Shown here: piece after piece, positions 40,330 to 51,697 of the stretch
How positions within the stretch are numbered: position 1 is the first letter of the stretch
Layout: every line of letters starts with the position of its first letter
DNA from: Plasmopara viticola
Lineage: Eukaryota > Oomycota > Peronosporomycetes > Peronosporales > Peronosporaceae
Direction: 5' to 3'
DNA length: 64,000 nt
Assembly (NCBI GenBank): GCA_001695595.3
Contig: MBPM02000037.1
Coordinates: 310,001 to 374,000, forward strand
The notes under the pieces: model-generated
The model's input: the letters and a program-made list of their open reading frames with translations, nothing else
Database searches by the model: none
What the model was told of the DNA's origin: nothing
Program-made: the position numbers and the translations under genes

Positions 40330-43300
40330 TCAATTTACTGCGTGTTCCACCAGATTGGCGTACACGCCCTTAAGCTTGAGTAGTTCCTGATGCGTCCCTT
40401 TCTCCGCAATCTTGCCACCACTCACTACACAAATTTGGTCTGCGTTTCGAATTGTCGATAACCGGTGTGCAATTATGATCGTCGTGCGCCGTTTAAGCGC
40501 CACCACCTTGTCGAGAGCCTCTTGTACCACCTTTTCACTCTCCGAGTCAAGAGCGCTTGTAGCTTCGTCCAGTAGCAAAATATTAGGATCTCTCAAAATG
40601 GCTCTCGCGATTGCGATACGCTGCTTTTGTCCACCGGATAATTGTGCACCCTTCATTCCTACTTGAGTAGCGTACCCGTCCGGAAACCTGGTAATAAAGT
40701 CGTGGGCATTGGCCATTTTGGCCGCCTCTTCAATCTCTTTCTGTGTTGGTGTATCAGTAAGACCGTAAGCAACGTTTTCAGCAATAGTACCGATAAAGAG
40801 CGTAGGTTCCTGACCAACCAGTCCAATCCGACTACGTAACCAATTCAGATTAAGCTCTCTCGTGTCCATCCCATCCAGCAAAACTTGACCTTTGATTGGA
40901 TCATAAAATCTTTCAAGGAGTGACACACACGTGCTCTTGCCACCACCACTTGGTCCACAGAATGCAACCGTCTGCCCCGCTTCAATAGTGAGATTGTAGT
41001 TTTTAAGTACAGTGACTTCAGGTCGAGTCGGGTAGCAGAACGTGATATTCTTAAATCCAATTTTGCCATTGAGCGGATGGATCCGTTGTCCAATTTCTTG
41101 AAAGGAATCAATAGGGACTTTTCGGTCACGCAAGTCAACAATCACCTTCCCAGCTTTCATTGCATTATCGGTCTCACCCAGAAATGACGTTGCATTACCA
41201 ATACCTTGAGCCGACATCATAATGGCCATAAGCGTTCTCATAAGCTCTTTGAAAGTTATGTCACGGTCATCCACTAACTTGCCACCATACCAAAAAGCGA
41301 GGGCATATGTAGCAAAGAGAATGAATGAGCTGAAACCAAGCGCAAGACCGTTAAGTTGAGCTTTACGACGTCCACTTTCTAGAGGTTCTTCCAACAAGGC
41401 CGAAAATTTTCGACAAACAGATACTTCCATACCAAGCGAGGCAACAGTTCGGATGTTGCTTAATGCCTCAGAAGCGTGGGCCCCGACATCCGAAAGCTCG
41501 TCAGATGCTTTATTCGATGACTTTACTCGACGCATCCGAACTACTTGACTTACAATCAAAAAGGGAAACACAGCCAGCATCACAAGTGTCAACAACCAAC
41601 TTCCAGTCGTGAATGAAACCACCAAAGCTGCTACAAAGGTAAAGATTGACTGGACAATGCGGCCTTGCGAGTCACCCGAAATCAAAGCGACTTTTGTTGC
41701 ATTCGTAGACAACTCCGCCGTTAAAGCTCCCGTTGAATTTTTCTTTTCATCGAAAAATCCAATGTTCTGACGGCAAAGTGCGCTAAAGTGGATATTGCGC
41801 AATCGAGACGTGAGTTTTTCAGCCATGTACTTGAAGCAGTAGTTTCGAGTGGCTGCAGCAAGGAACATGACAAGAGATCCGCCAATATAGCACAGCCCGT
41901 ACACCATCACATCATGCTTGAGATTATCGAGAGCAGATTGGACGTTTAAATCCTTGTATAACGTGTAGTCTGTTGTCATTGTGACGACTAGCTCACTTAT
42001 GAGAACAGCAGAGCCTGGTAGCGCACAGCCCATGACTGCCGCAGCAACAATCCCGGCTACAAAAGCAGGTCTTTCAGGACGAGAAAACGCCATGACATCG
42101 AGCAATGTAAATGTCTTCTTCTTCTTCTCTTCCTGTTTGTTTGGATACACCACGTTGTCTTTAAAGTCGTAACGATCAATCAAGCGATGACTGCGCTGTC
42201 GTAAGGTTTGGGACTGCAGCTTTCCAATTTCAGCTTCGATTAATGCAGTTTGAGCTGTCGCGGCCCTTTCTTGAGCCCTTTCCTCTTGAAGTGTGTACAA
42301 CTTGTTGTAAATTCCACCGTCCATCGCAACTAATCGATCGTGAGTTCCTTCTTCGACTACGTGACCAGCATCCACAACCACAATTTTGTCAGCCATGCGA
42401 ATAGTACTCAGCCGATGAGCAATTACTAGTGTCGTCATCCGCGTCTTCTTCATCAAATCGTTTAATGCTGCTTGTACTATGCGCTCGCTCTCAGCATCAA
42501 GAGCACTCGTCGCTTCGTCGAAAGCCAGAATCTTGGGCTCACGCACAATCGCACGCGCAATCGCCACCCGCTGCTTTTGACCACCCGACATTGATACTCC
42601 TTTCTCACCCACTAGCGTATTGTATTGCTCGGGTAAAGACATGATAAAAGTGTGAGCATTTGCCAGCTTAGCAGCAGCCACAACCTGGTCACGAGTGATT
42701 CCGTTTCCACCTGCTGCAATGTTTTCAAAGATCGTCGTGGCAAACAGAACAGGCTCTTGTGACACCAGACCGATCTGTGAACGGAGCCACTTTACATTCA
42801 ACGTGTTAATATTACGACCATCGAGTAAGATCGTCCCTTGATGAGGGTCGTAGAACCGCTCAAGCAATGAAATTAAAGTGCTTTTGCCTCCTCCACTTGC
42901 ACCAACAAAGGCGACGGTCTGACCTGGTTCAATAGTGATGTTGAAATTGTTCAAAACCTGCACATCTGGTCGACTTGGGTATGTGAAGTATACGCCAATC
43001 GCTTGAATCTGTCCAAGACACGACGGCGGTTGTTCTCCTTCATCCTCTTTTGATGCATCAATAGTAGAAGGGGTGTCTAGTATTCGATAGATCTGTGCCG
43101 CTGCTCCCTTTGCTTCAGCTACTGCCGAGATGTTGGGCGTGATTTGACCTAACGAGACTGTTCCCATGAGGATTCCAAAGAAGGCCTCAAAAACTTCGCT
43201 TGGAGTCGCTTCGTCTTGTGCCACCTTGTACCCACCATACCAAAGTCCAGCGGCATACATGAGCCAGATGCTACACATTACCAGACCAAAGACACAAGAC

Positions 43301-44199
43301 CCGAACTTGGCCATTCGAATGTTTGTCTCCTCTGCTTTAACAGCATGTTCGTTGTACTTATCAATCGCCAATTTCTCGCCATTGAGCGACGAAACGGTAC
43401 GTATGGAGCCCAATGTCTCTTCCGCTACAGCTCCTGCTTCTGCGTACATTTGTTGGGAGTGCACTGCTCGTTTTCGAAGACTTGTCATCAAGCTACTAAG
43501 CGATGCGACCATAAAGGGCATGATACACGCCATGACAAAACCCATTTCCCATTCTCGTACAAAGCCAATGATGTAGCCAGTAATAAACTGACAAGCGTGT
43601 TTGACGGATTCGCCCAATTTGTTGCCCATTCCATCTTTGATCTTGACAGTATCCCCTGTAAGACGACTGGATAGTGTGAAGGGATCACTGCTGTCGTACC
43701 AACTAATATTCATATGGAGCATATGCTGAAAAGCAGCGTCACGCAGAGCTTTCATCTGTTTTTCAGACGAAAGTTCAAAGACGACGTAAGCGATATAGTC
43801 CGTTATGAAGAGAGCTATAGCAATATAGAGATAGTTCAAAGCAGCATTGTCGATTGCGTCCATATCGACACCCCCATCAGCTTGAGCGAAGGCGCCAATA
43901 GCGTCACCAAACATCAGAGCCATACACGGAAAAAGAGCGCCATTTACGCCCGCGACCAAGACTCCCAAGAGTAAAAGCAGTTTGTCTTGGGTGGTCCCAT
44001 ACCGGTACAGTTCCTTGAATGCGATCGTTGATGTATTTTCTTCACGTTTTGGAGGTTCTGGAACGACGAACGACTTTTGATTAAAGTCTTTCACGATAGC
44101 ATCGTTAGTTTTGCCACGCGGGGTTTCCATCTGAATATACGAAGTCTGAAAATCAGAAGTGGATTGTAAGTCCTCTTGACGAAGTTGAGGTCGCGCCAT
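40330..44199 (-). CDS. Full-length ABCB (P-glycoprotein/MDR) transporter 2
   Basis: 1289 aa, intronless, paralogue of the gene at 16603-20481 and convergent with it across 19.8 kb. Same TMD-NBD-TMD-NBD order. NBD1: Walker A from 433, signature MSGGQ, Walker B D561/E562 preceded by F560 where the paralogue has Leu. NBD2: Walker A from 1082, LSGGQ, D-E-A-T-S-A-L-D and I-A-H-R-L-S-T, all intact. The start is ATG 44199, aligned with the paralogue's M-A-P-P; the frame upstream opens only with TTG. The N-terminal ~40 residues and the linker between halves (K-K-K-K-T-F-T-L-L-D) diverge, whereas residues around NBD1 are almost identical even at silent sites. Likely a plasma-membrane exporter. Confidence 0.95.
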   Translation of the reverse strand: MARPQLRQEDLQSTSDFQTSYIQMETPRGKTNDAIVKDFNQKSFVVPEPPKREENTSTIAFKELYRYGTTQDKLLLLLGVLVAGVNGALFPCMALMFGDAIGAFAQADGGVDMDAIDNAALNYLYIAIALFITDYIAYVVFELSSEKQMKALRDAAFQHMLHMNISWYDSSDPFTLSSRLTGDTVKIKDGMGNKLGESVKHACQFITGYIIGFVREWEMGFVMACIMPFMVASLSSLMTSLRKRAVHSQQMYAEAGAVAEETLGSIRTVSSLNGEKLAIDKYNEHAVKAEETNIRMAKFGSCVFGLVMCSIWLMYAAGLWYGGYKVAQDEATPSEVFEAFFGILMGTVSLGQITPNISAVAEAKGAAAQIYRILDTPSTIDASKEDEGEQPPSCLGQIQAIGVYFTYPSRPDVQVLNNFNITIEPGQTVAFVGASGGGKSTLISLLERFYDPHQGTILLDGRNINTLNVKWLRSQIGLVSQEPVLFATTIFENIAAGGNGITRDQVVAAAKLANAHTFIMSLPEQYNTLVGEKGVSMSGGQKQRVAIARAIVREPKILAFDEATSALDAESERIVQAALNDLMKKTRMTTLVIAHRLSTIRMADKIVVVDAGHVVEEGTHDRLVAMDGGIYNKLYTLQEERAQERAATAQTALIEAEIGKLQSQTLRQRSHRLIDRYDFKDNVVYPNKQEEKKKKTFTLLDVMAFSRPERPAFVAGIVAAAVMGCALPGSAVLISELVVTMTTDYTLYKDLNVQSALDNLKHDVMVYGLCYIGGSLVMFLAAATRNYCFKYMAEKLTSRLRNIHFSALCRQNIGFFDEKKNSTGALTAELSTNATKVALISGDSQGRIVQSIFTFVAALVVSFTTGSWLLTLVMLAVFPFLIVSQVVRMRRVKSSNKASDELSDVGAHASEALSNIRTVASLGMEVSVCRKFSALLEEPLESGRRKAQLNGLALGFSSFILFATYALAFWYGGKLVDDRDITFKELMRTLMAIMMSAQGIGNATSFLGETDNAMKAGKVIVDLRDRKVPIDSFQEIGQRIHPLNGKIGFKNITFCYPTRPEVTVLKNYNLTIEAGQTVAFCGPSGGGKSTCVSLLERFYDPIKGQVLLDGMDTRELNLNWLRSRIGLVGQEPTLFIGTIAENVAYGLTDTPTQKEIEEAAKMANAHDFITRFPDGYATQVGMKGAQLSGGQKQRIAIARAILRDPNILLLDEATSALDSESEKVVQEALDKVVALKRRTTIIIAHRLSTIRNADQICVVSGGKIAEKGTHQELLKLKGVYANLVEHAVN

Positions 44200-44256
44200 C
44201 ACCGACACTGTCACGAGCGTTAGTGTTAAATGAATGAGAGATAGTGTTGCTTTTGT

Positions 44257-44263
44257 AGAATGA
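44257..44263 (-). promoter_or_regulatory. Oomycete-type initiator of ABC transporter 2
   Basis: TCATTCT on the minus strand (in CTCATTCTACAA), about 60 nt upstream of ATG 44199. Equivalent to the motif before transporter 1 although the rest of the upstream DNA differs. Confidence 0.55.
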
Positions 44264-47200
44264 GACGATAGTTCCGTCCGCAATCTGTTGACCTTGATCC
44301 TCTCATCTTTGTTTGACAAATTTTGTCAACAAATGCATGAAAACGCTCTCGTATAATGGTTGTTAGGCGTGAGGTAAAAAGGGTGCAGTTCCTTCCACCT
44401 CGATAAATTGGTGTTGCGACTAGTTGTATGCATTGTGAATATTACACTTCAGGCGTTAGTATCGTGGAGAACTTGCTCTTCGCACACGCTTGCCTAGGAT
44501 GTGCCGAAAAAATGATAGGTTGAACAACTGTGCAACTGCTCCATTTTGTATCTCTTTCTTCGACATCGCGAGATTTCGCTCTATACCAGAAAAGAAAAAC
44601 CACGTCTACTTTACTCGAATTCTACCATCTGTTTAGAGCTTGATGATTTGTACTAGATGCTACGAGCACCTTGAAGCCTTTTTTGGGCGAGTAACTATTT
44701 TATAGACACCATAAGCCGTTTAACACTTTTGTTGCAACCTGTTGAGGAATTGGTTGTATCAAGCATGGGTAATGGTGTGGTGGCGAGAACTTTTACTCAT
44801 TGAGTTTTACAAGAAGATTAGGAAAATATTCAAGCCCTTTATTTGTACACGTATAGGCGATGAAGCCCAGCTCGTCGTAGCAAACACCGAAAGTTTGTTG
44901 TTCCCGCTAAAATTGGCCTTTCGCGCCAGCGACTCCGTTTTTTCTTGTTAAGAGAAGAGTTGTTGACTCAACAAAAGTTCAAAGAGAAAAAGGGACGATT
45001 GTGCAATCGATGTTTATGTTTATATGACCGTGTGATGCTTTTCTGTAAACTCCACCGTTAGCGCAGTCGGCAGAAAAGGTTGCTGTCACATGCATATTAG
45101 CAGGAAGTAAAGTCTTACGTAAACCAAGTTATTAGAAATTTCGAAGCCATCTTTTGTCTGCATATTCAAAAGAATACAATTAGACAGACGAATCTAAGTA
45201 ACAACAAAAAATTTGGCGGTGGACCACTTGTTAAAGAAATTTACAGTGGACAGAATGCCGCCTTTCCACTTCTTTTGATTGACAACGGCGATGAAATAGA
45301 CGATAGTGATGGTGGATATGAAGGCGAGAGGGTTCAAAATATTACAACTACCCTTCAGTTTGCTGACGGATGAAAAAGAGCAGCGCGATTCTTTAGAGGC
45401 AAGCAAAAGTTGAAAAGGTCGACATCTGCTACATTATGGTCTAGTCAATTATCGCAAGCTCGTGCAATGGTAAGTACGTGTGAACGCCACGCAGCAAGCC
45501 ATTGAGCGTCCATTTAGAGTTTAAGTGTCTACACGGGTCTGTTTTGATACAGACTCAAATATGCAATATATCCTGAAAAGTTTGCTTCGACACTTGACAC
45601 ATACGGTATTACCTAAAACGACTGGTAGGTATTTCCAAGTCAATGGAACCATTACGTGCAATATCTGTCATATCACGCAAAGTTTGCCGGTCAGGCCAAG
45701 ACATCATCATACATGAGCCCATAGAGCTAGTGAGCTACGAGTTTAATTGACATTACTAAGAAGGCCAGGCTGGGAGCTCTTACGCTCAGTAGTTTAGAAA
45801 CACGTTGGTGTAATGTTTGAGCTTGATGCTTGCAAGCAAGCCTTAAGCGGAGCTGTTATACCCGTTTGCTTAGAGAAAGTGTAGGTACATGTCTCTGACC
45901 TTCAACTTAACTGTAAATGCAATGCGATTCGCAGATCGGTATCTATCTGATTCCGAGAGTACGACCCACACACCACAACAACAACGGGATGGCAGAAAGA
46001 AAGCATCTGTATGAAGATGGAAGAGCTCTGTGCCAATTGGTTGATGAGCACAAATCGGAAACCTTGCTGTGATCACCAAATTATGAAACGTGTACGGCGA
46101 TCGATCTGCGCTTACTTAATCGTGGCTCTCGGATCGCGAAGCTGGTGTGCTGCACATGCTTCTATCCCAAAAATTTTACGAGCAAAAATAAAGGCATATC
46201 CAGTGAGTTGTATGATCGTTGGTCAGCGGACCGGGCTACAGACTACTATATCTCCTTTATTGTGAATCTATAATATATGTGATGTGAAGAGCGATGAAAT
46301 AGAGTCACTACGATTTGCATACAGAGTGTTATAAGCGTTGCCTGGTGAGACACATCGGATGTAATCATTCCAACGATCACCTGAATACCAGCTTCAGTAA
46401 AAGCTTGCTAAGCTGCCTCTAATTAGGGTCGAAATAGAGAAGAAAAGACGATCGGTGAAGTCATAGTCTTCATCTAATTTAGCAAAGAAGACTGGTAAGT
46501 TAATGATTCTGATGAAAAGAATGAGCAAAAAATAAACACGATTCAATGTAGATAGGCCCTCACCAATTGATATTCTGCCAATCGATGAGGGCACAAATCA
46601 TTTTTCTAATGTGGTAGTTGAGACCAATGAGGTGTGAGTGAGCAGCAGAGAAATGTTCAAGGAGGAGACGTAATTGCCGAAGGGTCCGAGCGTGGCGAAG
46701 ACTTGCCATCCCGCATCTAATTTGAAACCACTGTACTAGATCTACTCTTGCACGTTTCTTATTAATTCCACATACATTTGATAGACTTTCTGAGAACGAT
46801 TTGTCATCTGCCATATCCATAAAATTTATTGTACGCGGTATTTTCTGACTTATTAAAGTAAATTATATTAGTGCACTCACATTGATAGATGTGTGTCCTT
46901 ATTGGTAATGGTAGTTCCATCAAAAGCTTTACCACCAGGAGCGAATATATCCGCTGATTAGGGTTCCGGATTATATGACTCAGAAAACGCTGGATTAATT
47001 TCGACAAATATTCGGGCTAAAGATTGGTGCTTCACGAGGCTAATGGCTTTCTCACTAAGCTCCAGCATCAGTGGAGCAATTCACCGAAAAGAATCCATAC
47101 CCTTTGCAACGAATGCACGATAGATAGATCAAGGTCTTCGTTTTCATCTTATGTGATTCAAACTTTACCTGATATGACGCCCGTGTCTCCACTAGTCTAA

Positions 47201-47934
47201 CCAATTGAAATTGCACTCATCAAGCCGGTCGCTCATTCAACATCCTTTGAAATAGGCACTGCTTCAATTGCGGTGAGTGAATTGTCCTTATCCAAATCGA
47301 CCACGCATCACTCCATTGCCTCACCTTTATCGGTCTCAGAGATAAACGTGGCCACCACCTGGTCTATTACCTGTCCATCTTTTTCCTACATAGTTGGTAT
47401 GCCTGATTCTGTTATTGCTTCTCTAGATGGAGATCAGCCATTCATCGAAAAGCCGCTATCACTCGCACTGGTAAACGAAATATTTCGCTGCACTCATGTC
47501 GACAATTGTTGAGTATCATCAGCTCTTAATATCAGAGTGACACACCACTGATCGCGGTCAGCACTTCGAGCGGTGTACACTGAAAGCGATTAGTCGTATT
47601 GCTTGGGCTCTCAAATGCGCCTGTAGAGATTGTTTTCTGGTGACGCAATCGTTTTGGTTGCTGTAAGCGTGTGCGTAGACATGCTTCGATGACAATCCGT
47701 CGACAGTCAACCAGAGCACGGAATACGAACTTGAAAACCTATACTATTCACCTGCGGGCAAAGCTCAAGCGCATGTGAACACCTACGCTTTGCACTGATA
47801 TAGATAAGTACATCTTTGTCATGAAAGAGATTTCAAAAAGCAGTTAATCGATCGAAAACGCTGCCGGTAGGAAGACCCTATTACTTATGGGTTTGACGGT
47901 TTCATTTTATTAAACAGAATTAAGGAGAATGCTT
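44264..47934. other. Gene-poor region
   Basis: No supported gene. From about 47136 to 47512 (+) a Ser/Thr/Pro-rich frame is open for ~115 codons apart from one stop; no domain recognised. Nothing else seen. Confidence 0.4.
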
Positions 47935-48300
47935 GGCCTGACAAATATCTTGCATATGAATGCAGAAGTGGTTACGATCTTTTGAAAGACAAAAGAAGTT
48001 TGAAACCAGTGAGTCTATGACGAAGTAAATTAAAGCCTATTGCAGGCCCTGATCATGGTCTTGCCGGATCCAACACAATCGTTCAGCTTCACCTGTGACG
48101 CTGAAATTTTGCTTTCCTGACCGCACTGCTGCTAGCGGACGCCTGAAGGCAAAATTCGTCGGGTCGCACTCAGCTATGTTAGCCTTAAGCTGGTAAAATG
48201 AACAATCCTATGCATGAGAGATACCTACTCACGATTAAATGCTTTCTTATCGATTGATAACTCATTTGCTAGGCTCTAACGATACAAATCGTTCATCATC
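47935..48300 (+). pseudogene. Gypsy reverse transcriptase/RNase H remnant
   Basis: Plus-strand frames read G-L-T-N-I-L-H-M, then A-L-I-M-V-L-P-D-P-T-Q-S-F-S-F and T-P-E-G-K-I-R-R-V-A-L-S-Y. These correspond to the Gypsy thumb (G-L-x-N-Y-Y-R), the A-P-V-L-x-L-P-D-P-x-x-P-F motif and the RNase H start. Stops occur throughout. No LTR found. Confidence 0.45.
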
Positions 48301-51300
48301 ATGCACTGCAACAAAACCGCTTCACTTTTGCTGAGAAAAATAATCTTTCTTCTCATGGATTCAAAGCGACGCACAAGTCAGGAAGGCGAATGCTTCAGCT
48401 GATGCGTTTTCGCTATGAGCAGTCAGGCCTTAATTACTTGAGCTGTGAAAGTCAATGGACCTAAAAGTTTCGGACATCAAATTGTCGGGCGATAAAACAC
48501 CTGTTCTCGACGGCAGACGCGTTATTGAAGTACATCACTGATTGAGTGATCTACCACGCGTAGAAGCCTCGCATAGAAGTATCGCGATACCCGCTAGTCA
48601 GATATCTCGGTTTAATAAAGACGTATGGCTTGGTAAGCATTTATATTATGAGTGCAAGTTGTTCGACTGAGTCCGCTCGGATATGCGCATGTGTGAGGCT
48701 CGTCAACTGTACACATACCATTTGCAGTAACATTGCGCTATTGGCCATCAGTATGAATATAGTGTTCGGCCTGCCGACGGACTCAGCAGTTTTGATAATT
48801 TTGAGGCTTTTAAAGATCGACTGGCCAAAGTTGTCCCTTGGCGGCTGAACCGGACAGTGTTAGATTAGCAACGCTGCCACTCGGCCCTGTCGCTTGACAA
48901 CATGGCCTTCCGAAACCAATTGTCTCGGACTGGGACCTCCCACTTTACAGTATAAAATGAGCGTAGTTGCTTGCTTGCAGCCGTTCTAAAGGAGAACTAG
49001 GCTGGGCATGTTCACAGCGAACATTTGCAGATCGATACTAGACAGTGAATTGTGTCGTCAAATATATGTGTCAGTGTGTGCCGGATACGCCCAGGAGTAA
49101 AAAGCATACTCCTACCTACTAATTCTACGCTCACCAACAATATATATGCTCAACATGCTACATGCCTCTCTGTAGACACCGCAAACAGTTTAATGAAAGA
49201 GGATTTGCCGAGCGAGACGTGATGGTATTGGCCATCTTGCAATGCGTAAGTAAGTGAAAAACATGATACTTTGCCGTACGAAACGTACATGTCATGGTGA
49301 CTGGATGATAGAAAGTTTGCTTGAAAGGGAAGTAGTATAATCGCAAATAAGACATTACCATATTATATACTGGAAATCTCACCTGCTGCTTTAATCTATG
49401 CCCGCGTTCTGTTAAAGTATTTGAAGTCATAGCATAAAATGGCTCAAAGTATACGCTTAATATTTTGAAACCGATGCTAACACACCTAGTGTGATTTTTA
49501 GGATTGTTAAAGCCGTATGATGACCCGATGCAGAGTAACACAGGAACGCAGACCACGGGTCATAGTTTTGAAGGCCCGGCCAGAGTCTCATTTTAAGCAC
49601 ATCTAGCCGAAAGTTGTATTTTAAGAGTCGCGAGCACGAGTCGAGCGACTTGTCAGTGAAGAAATACGATAAGTTGGGATCTATCTATACATCTTGGAGC
49701 GATGACATAGAGTGCACGTCTTGACGAATGCAGTCGGTGGAATGGCTTGCTAGCTCTTGGAATTCGTTTACCTGTCGCCGGTTGTAAGCAACATCTAGGC
49801 TTAGTGAAAGCATGGTCAAGGAATATCGTCCATCTATCTTCTTTGTAGCTTAAGGGACCACCACGCCAATACAATCTTGTTGACCGCCGTCGAAAAGGTC
49901 AAACCATTGTTCTCAAAAGAGGGAGAATGTATTCAAAGCAAGCGCTCCGGATTCTTCCACTTATGATACTTCGTGGCATTATTTTGGCAACATTGCTATG
50001 ACGAAACTCTTATTTGGAAATTTTGTCAAATAGACATTGCCGTTGACGCTTGTGCAACTACTCACAGTCCTAATAAAGACCCCAATGGACCAAGTAGCTT
50101 ATTTTTCTATTTGACTTCTCTTGACAGCCCCAACTAAATCATTGTAAGCGTTTAAATTAGACAAATTTTTCATCACGAGCCAGGCTCATAGTGTCACGGT
50201 TTACTGGGGTTAGTACGTTTTGTCATAGCATGACAATTTCATTGATCGCACCCGTCACACCTTCTGCTTAAAGCGAAGTCTTTGTGTCAAGTCTTATATT
50301 CAATCGCTAATTGTCATATTCGATAGTAAAGGCAAAAAAAGTGAGAGCTTGCAAGTTGCCTAACGTTGCGCTTATTTGAGCCACACACTCGCAAGACTAT
50401 GCGTCGCACACCACGTGCTCACGAGCAACCTGCGCAACACATACACTTCATACCGGCTCTCCAATCGTGTCTGAAGAGACAAAGCCTATAAATGATATCT
50501 TTGATTGAACACAAGAGCAACACAGAGCAATGTATCTTGCTTGATATCGAAACGTCAGTCTACAAGTTCGTGCCTATTGAATTGGCTGTGATCGCGTGAG
50601 AGGAAATTTCGGGTCTTTAAGTAAAAATGAACCGAAATTAACAAATACTCAGCGTGAGGCACGCGCAACTATAAAAGCAAGTCTGGCAAAATCGCCGAAT
50701 ACAAAGTACAGAGCTCATTTGGTGGCTGAATAGAGCGGAGAGTTGGTTCCGGTACTGCGGACCGTACCGGTAATTTTTGCGCACCATGAAATCTCTGAGG
50801 ATGACAATATGCTTTTAAGTACCAGTCTTTAAAGTACAAGAAGCTGTAGCTTGTACTCGTGTTTCAAAACAGCTTTAGCACAGTGAGAGTGCGGGTGGAG
50901 CGACAAGTTCACTCGTATAAAGACTCGACATCAACTTTCACCAAAGTGTCGTCCGGTGACATCACCATACTCCAATGAAAGCCTCTTCTGCATTTGCTTC
51001 TAGGGCCTAAAGATATCGTATCCCAGTACCTCTTACGCAAGATAGGTCATTTTAAAGACGCCTGTTCACCATCAATTGACTCATGATCCAAATTCTTGAT
51101 GGGGGAGACTATACACGGAGGCTACAAACAATCGCATGACCTATACAGACAATATGAACCAGAATGACACACAACTCAGTGTGTATCAATTTGGTGTAGA
51201 TTATGTAATGTAAGTCATGCGGTGTATTGAACAGTAACAAGAAGACATCTTTTGACATATACAAATTAGGAGGGATTAATATGCTGGATTCTAGTCTGTA

Positions 51301-51670
51301 AAAAATTGAAGACGTTTCATCGATAAAGCAGAATAAAACTCCGCTCGGAAACGGAGGTTTGAGAGAACCTTAAGTTTGAATATAATGTTGCTTGGAATTT
51401 AGCAAGTTGCTAGCTAAAACTTCTATCGGTTCTGAGTATGAGGCGAAGGTCAAAAGCTTGAGCTCACGTTTCGTTAAGCAACCAAATTTTACGGGAGCCC
51501 CGCTACTGTTTCTCCGTCCATGTGTAAAATAACTTGGTCCATGTGGCGAAAAAATTTCTTACATTTTGAGGGAAATTACTTGATAAACCAATGCGGCCTT
51601 TTTCAAAATTAGTCGAAGCATTTGTACCAACGAGTTGATACCGATCGCGAAATCGATGACGTTCGACAAC
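48301..51670. other. Gene-poor region, no gene seen
   Basis: Only short open frames on either strand. I see no conserved motif. Confidence 0.4.
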
Positions 51671-51697
51671 AACCTTTTTCGCGTGGCGAAAAAGGTT
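51671..51697. repeat. 12-bp perfect hairpin with 3-nt loop
   Basis: aacctttttcgc (51671-51682), loop gtg, gcgaaaaaggtt (51686-51697). Confidence 0.7.
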
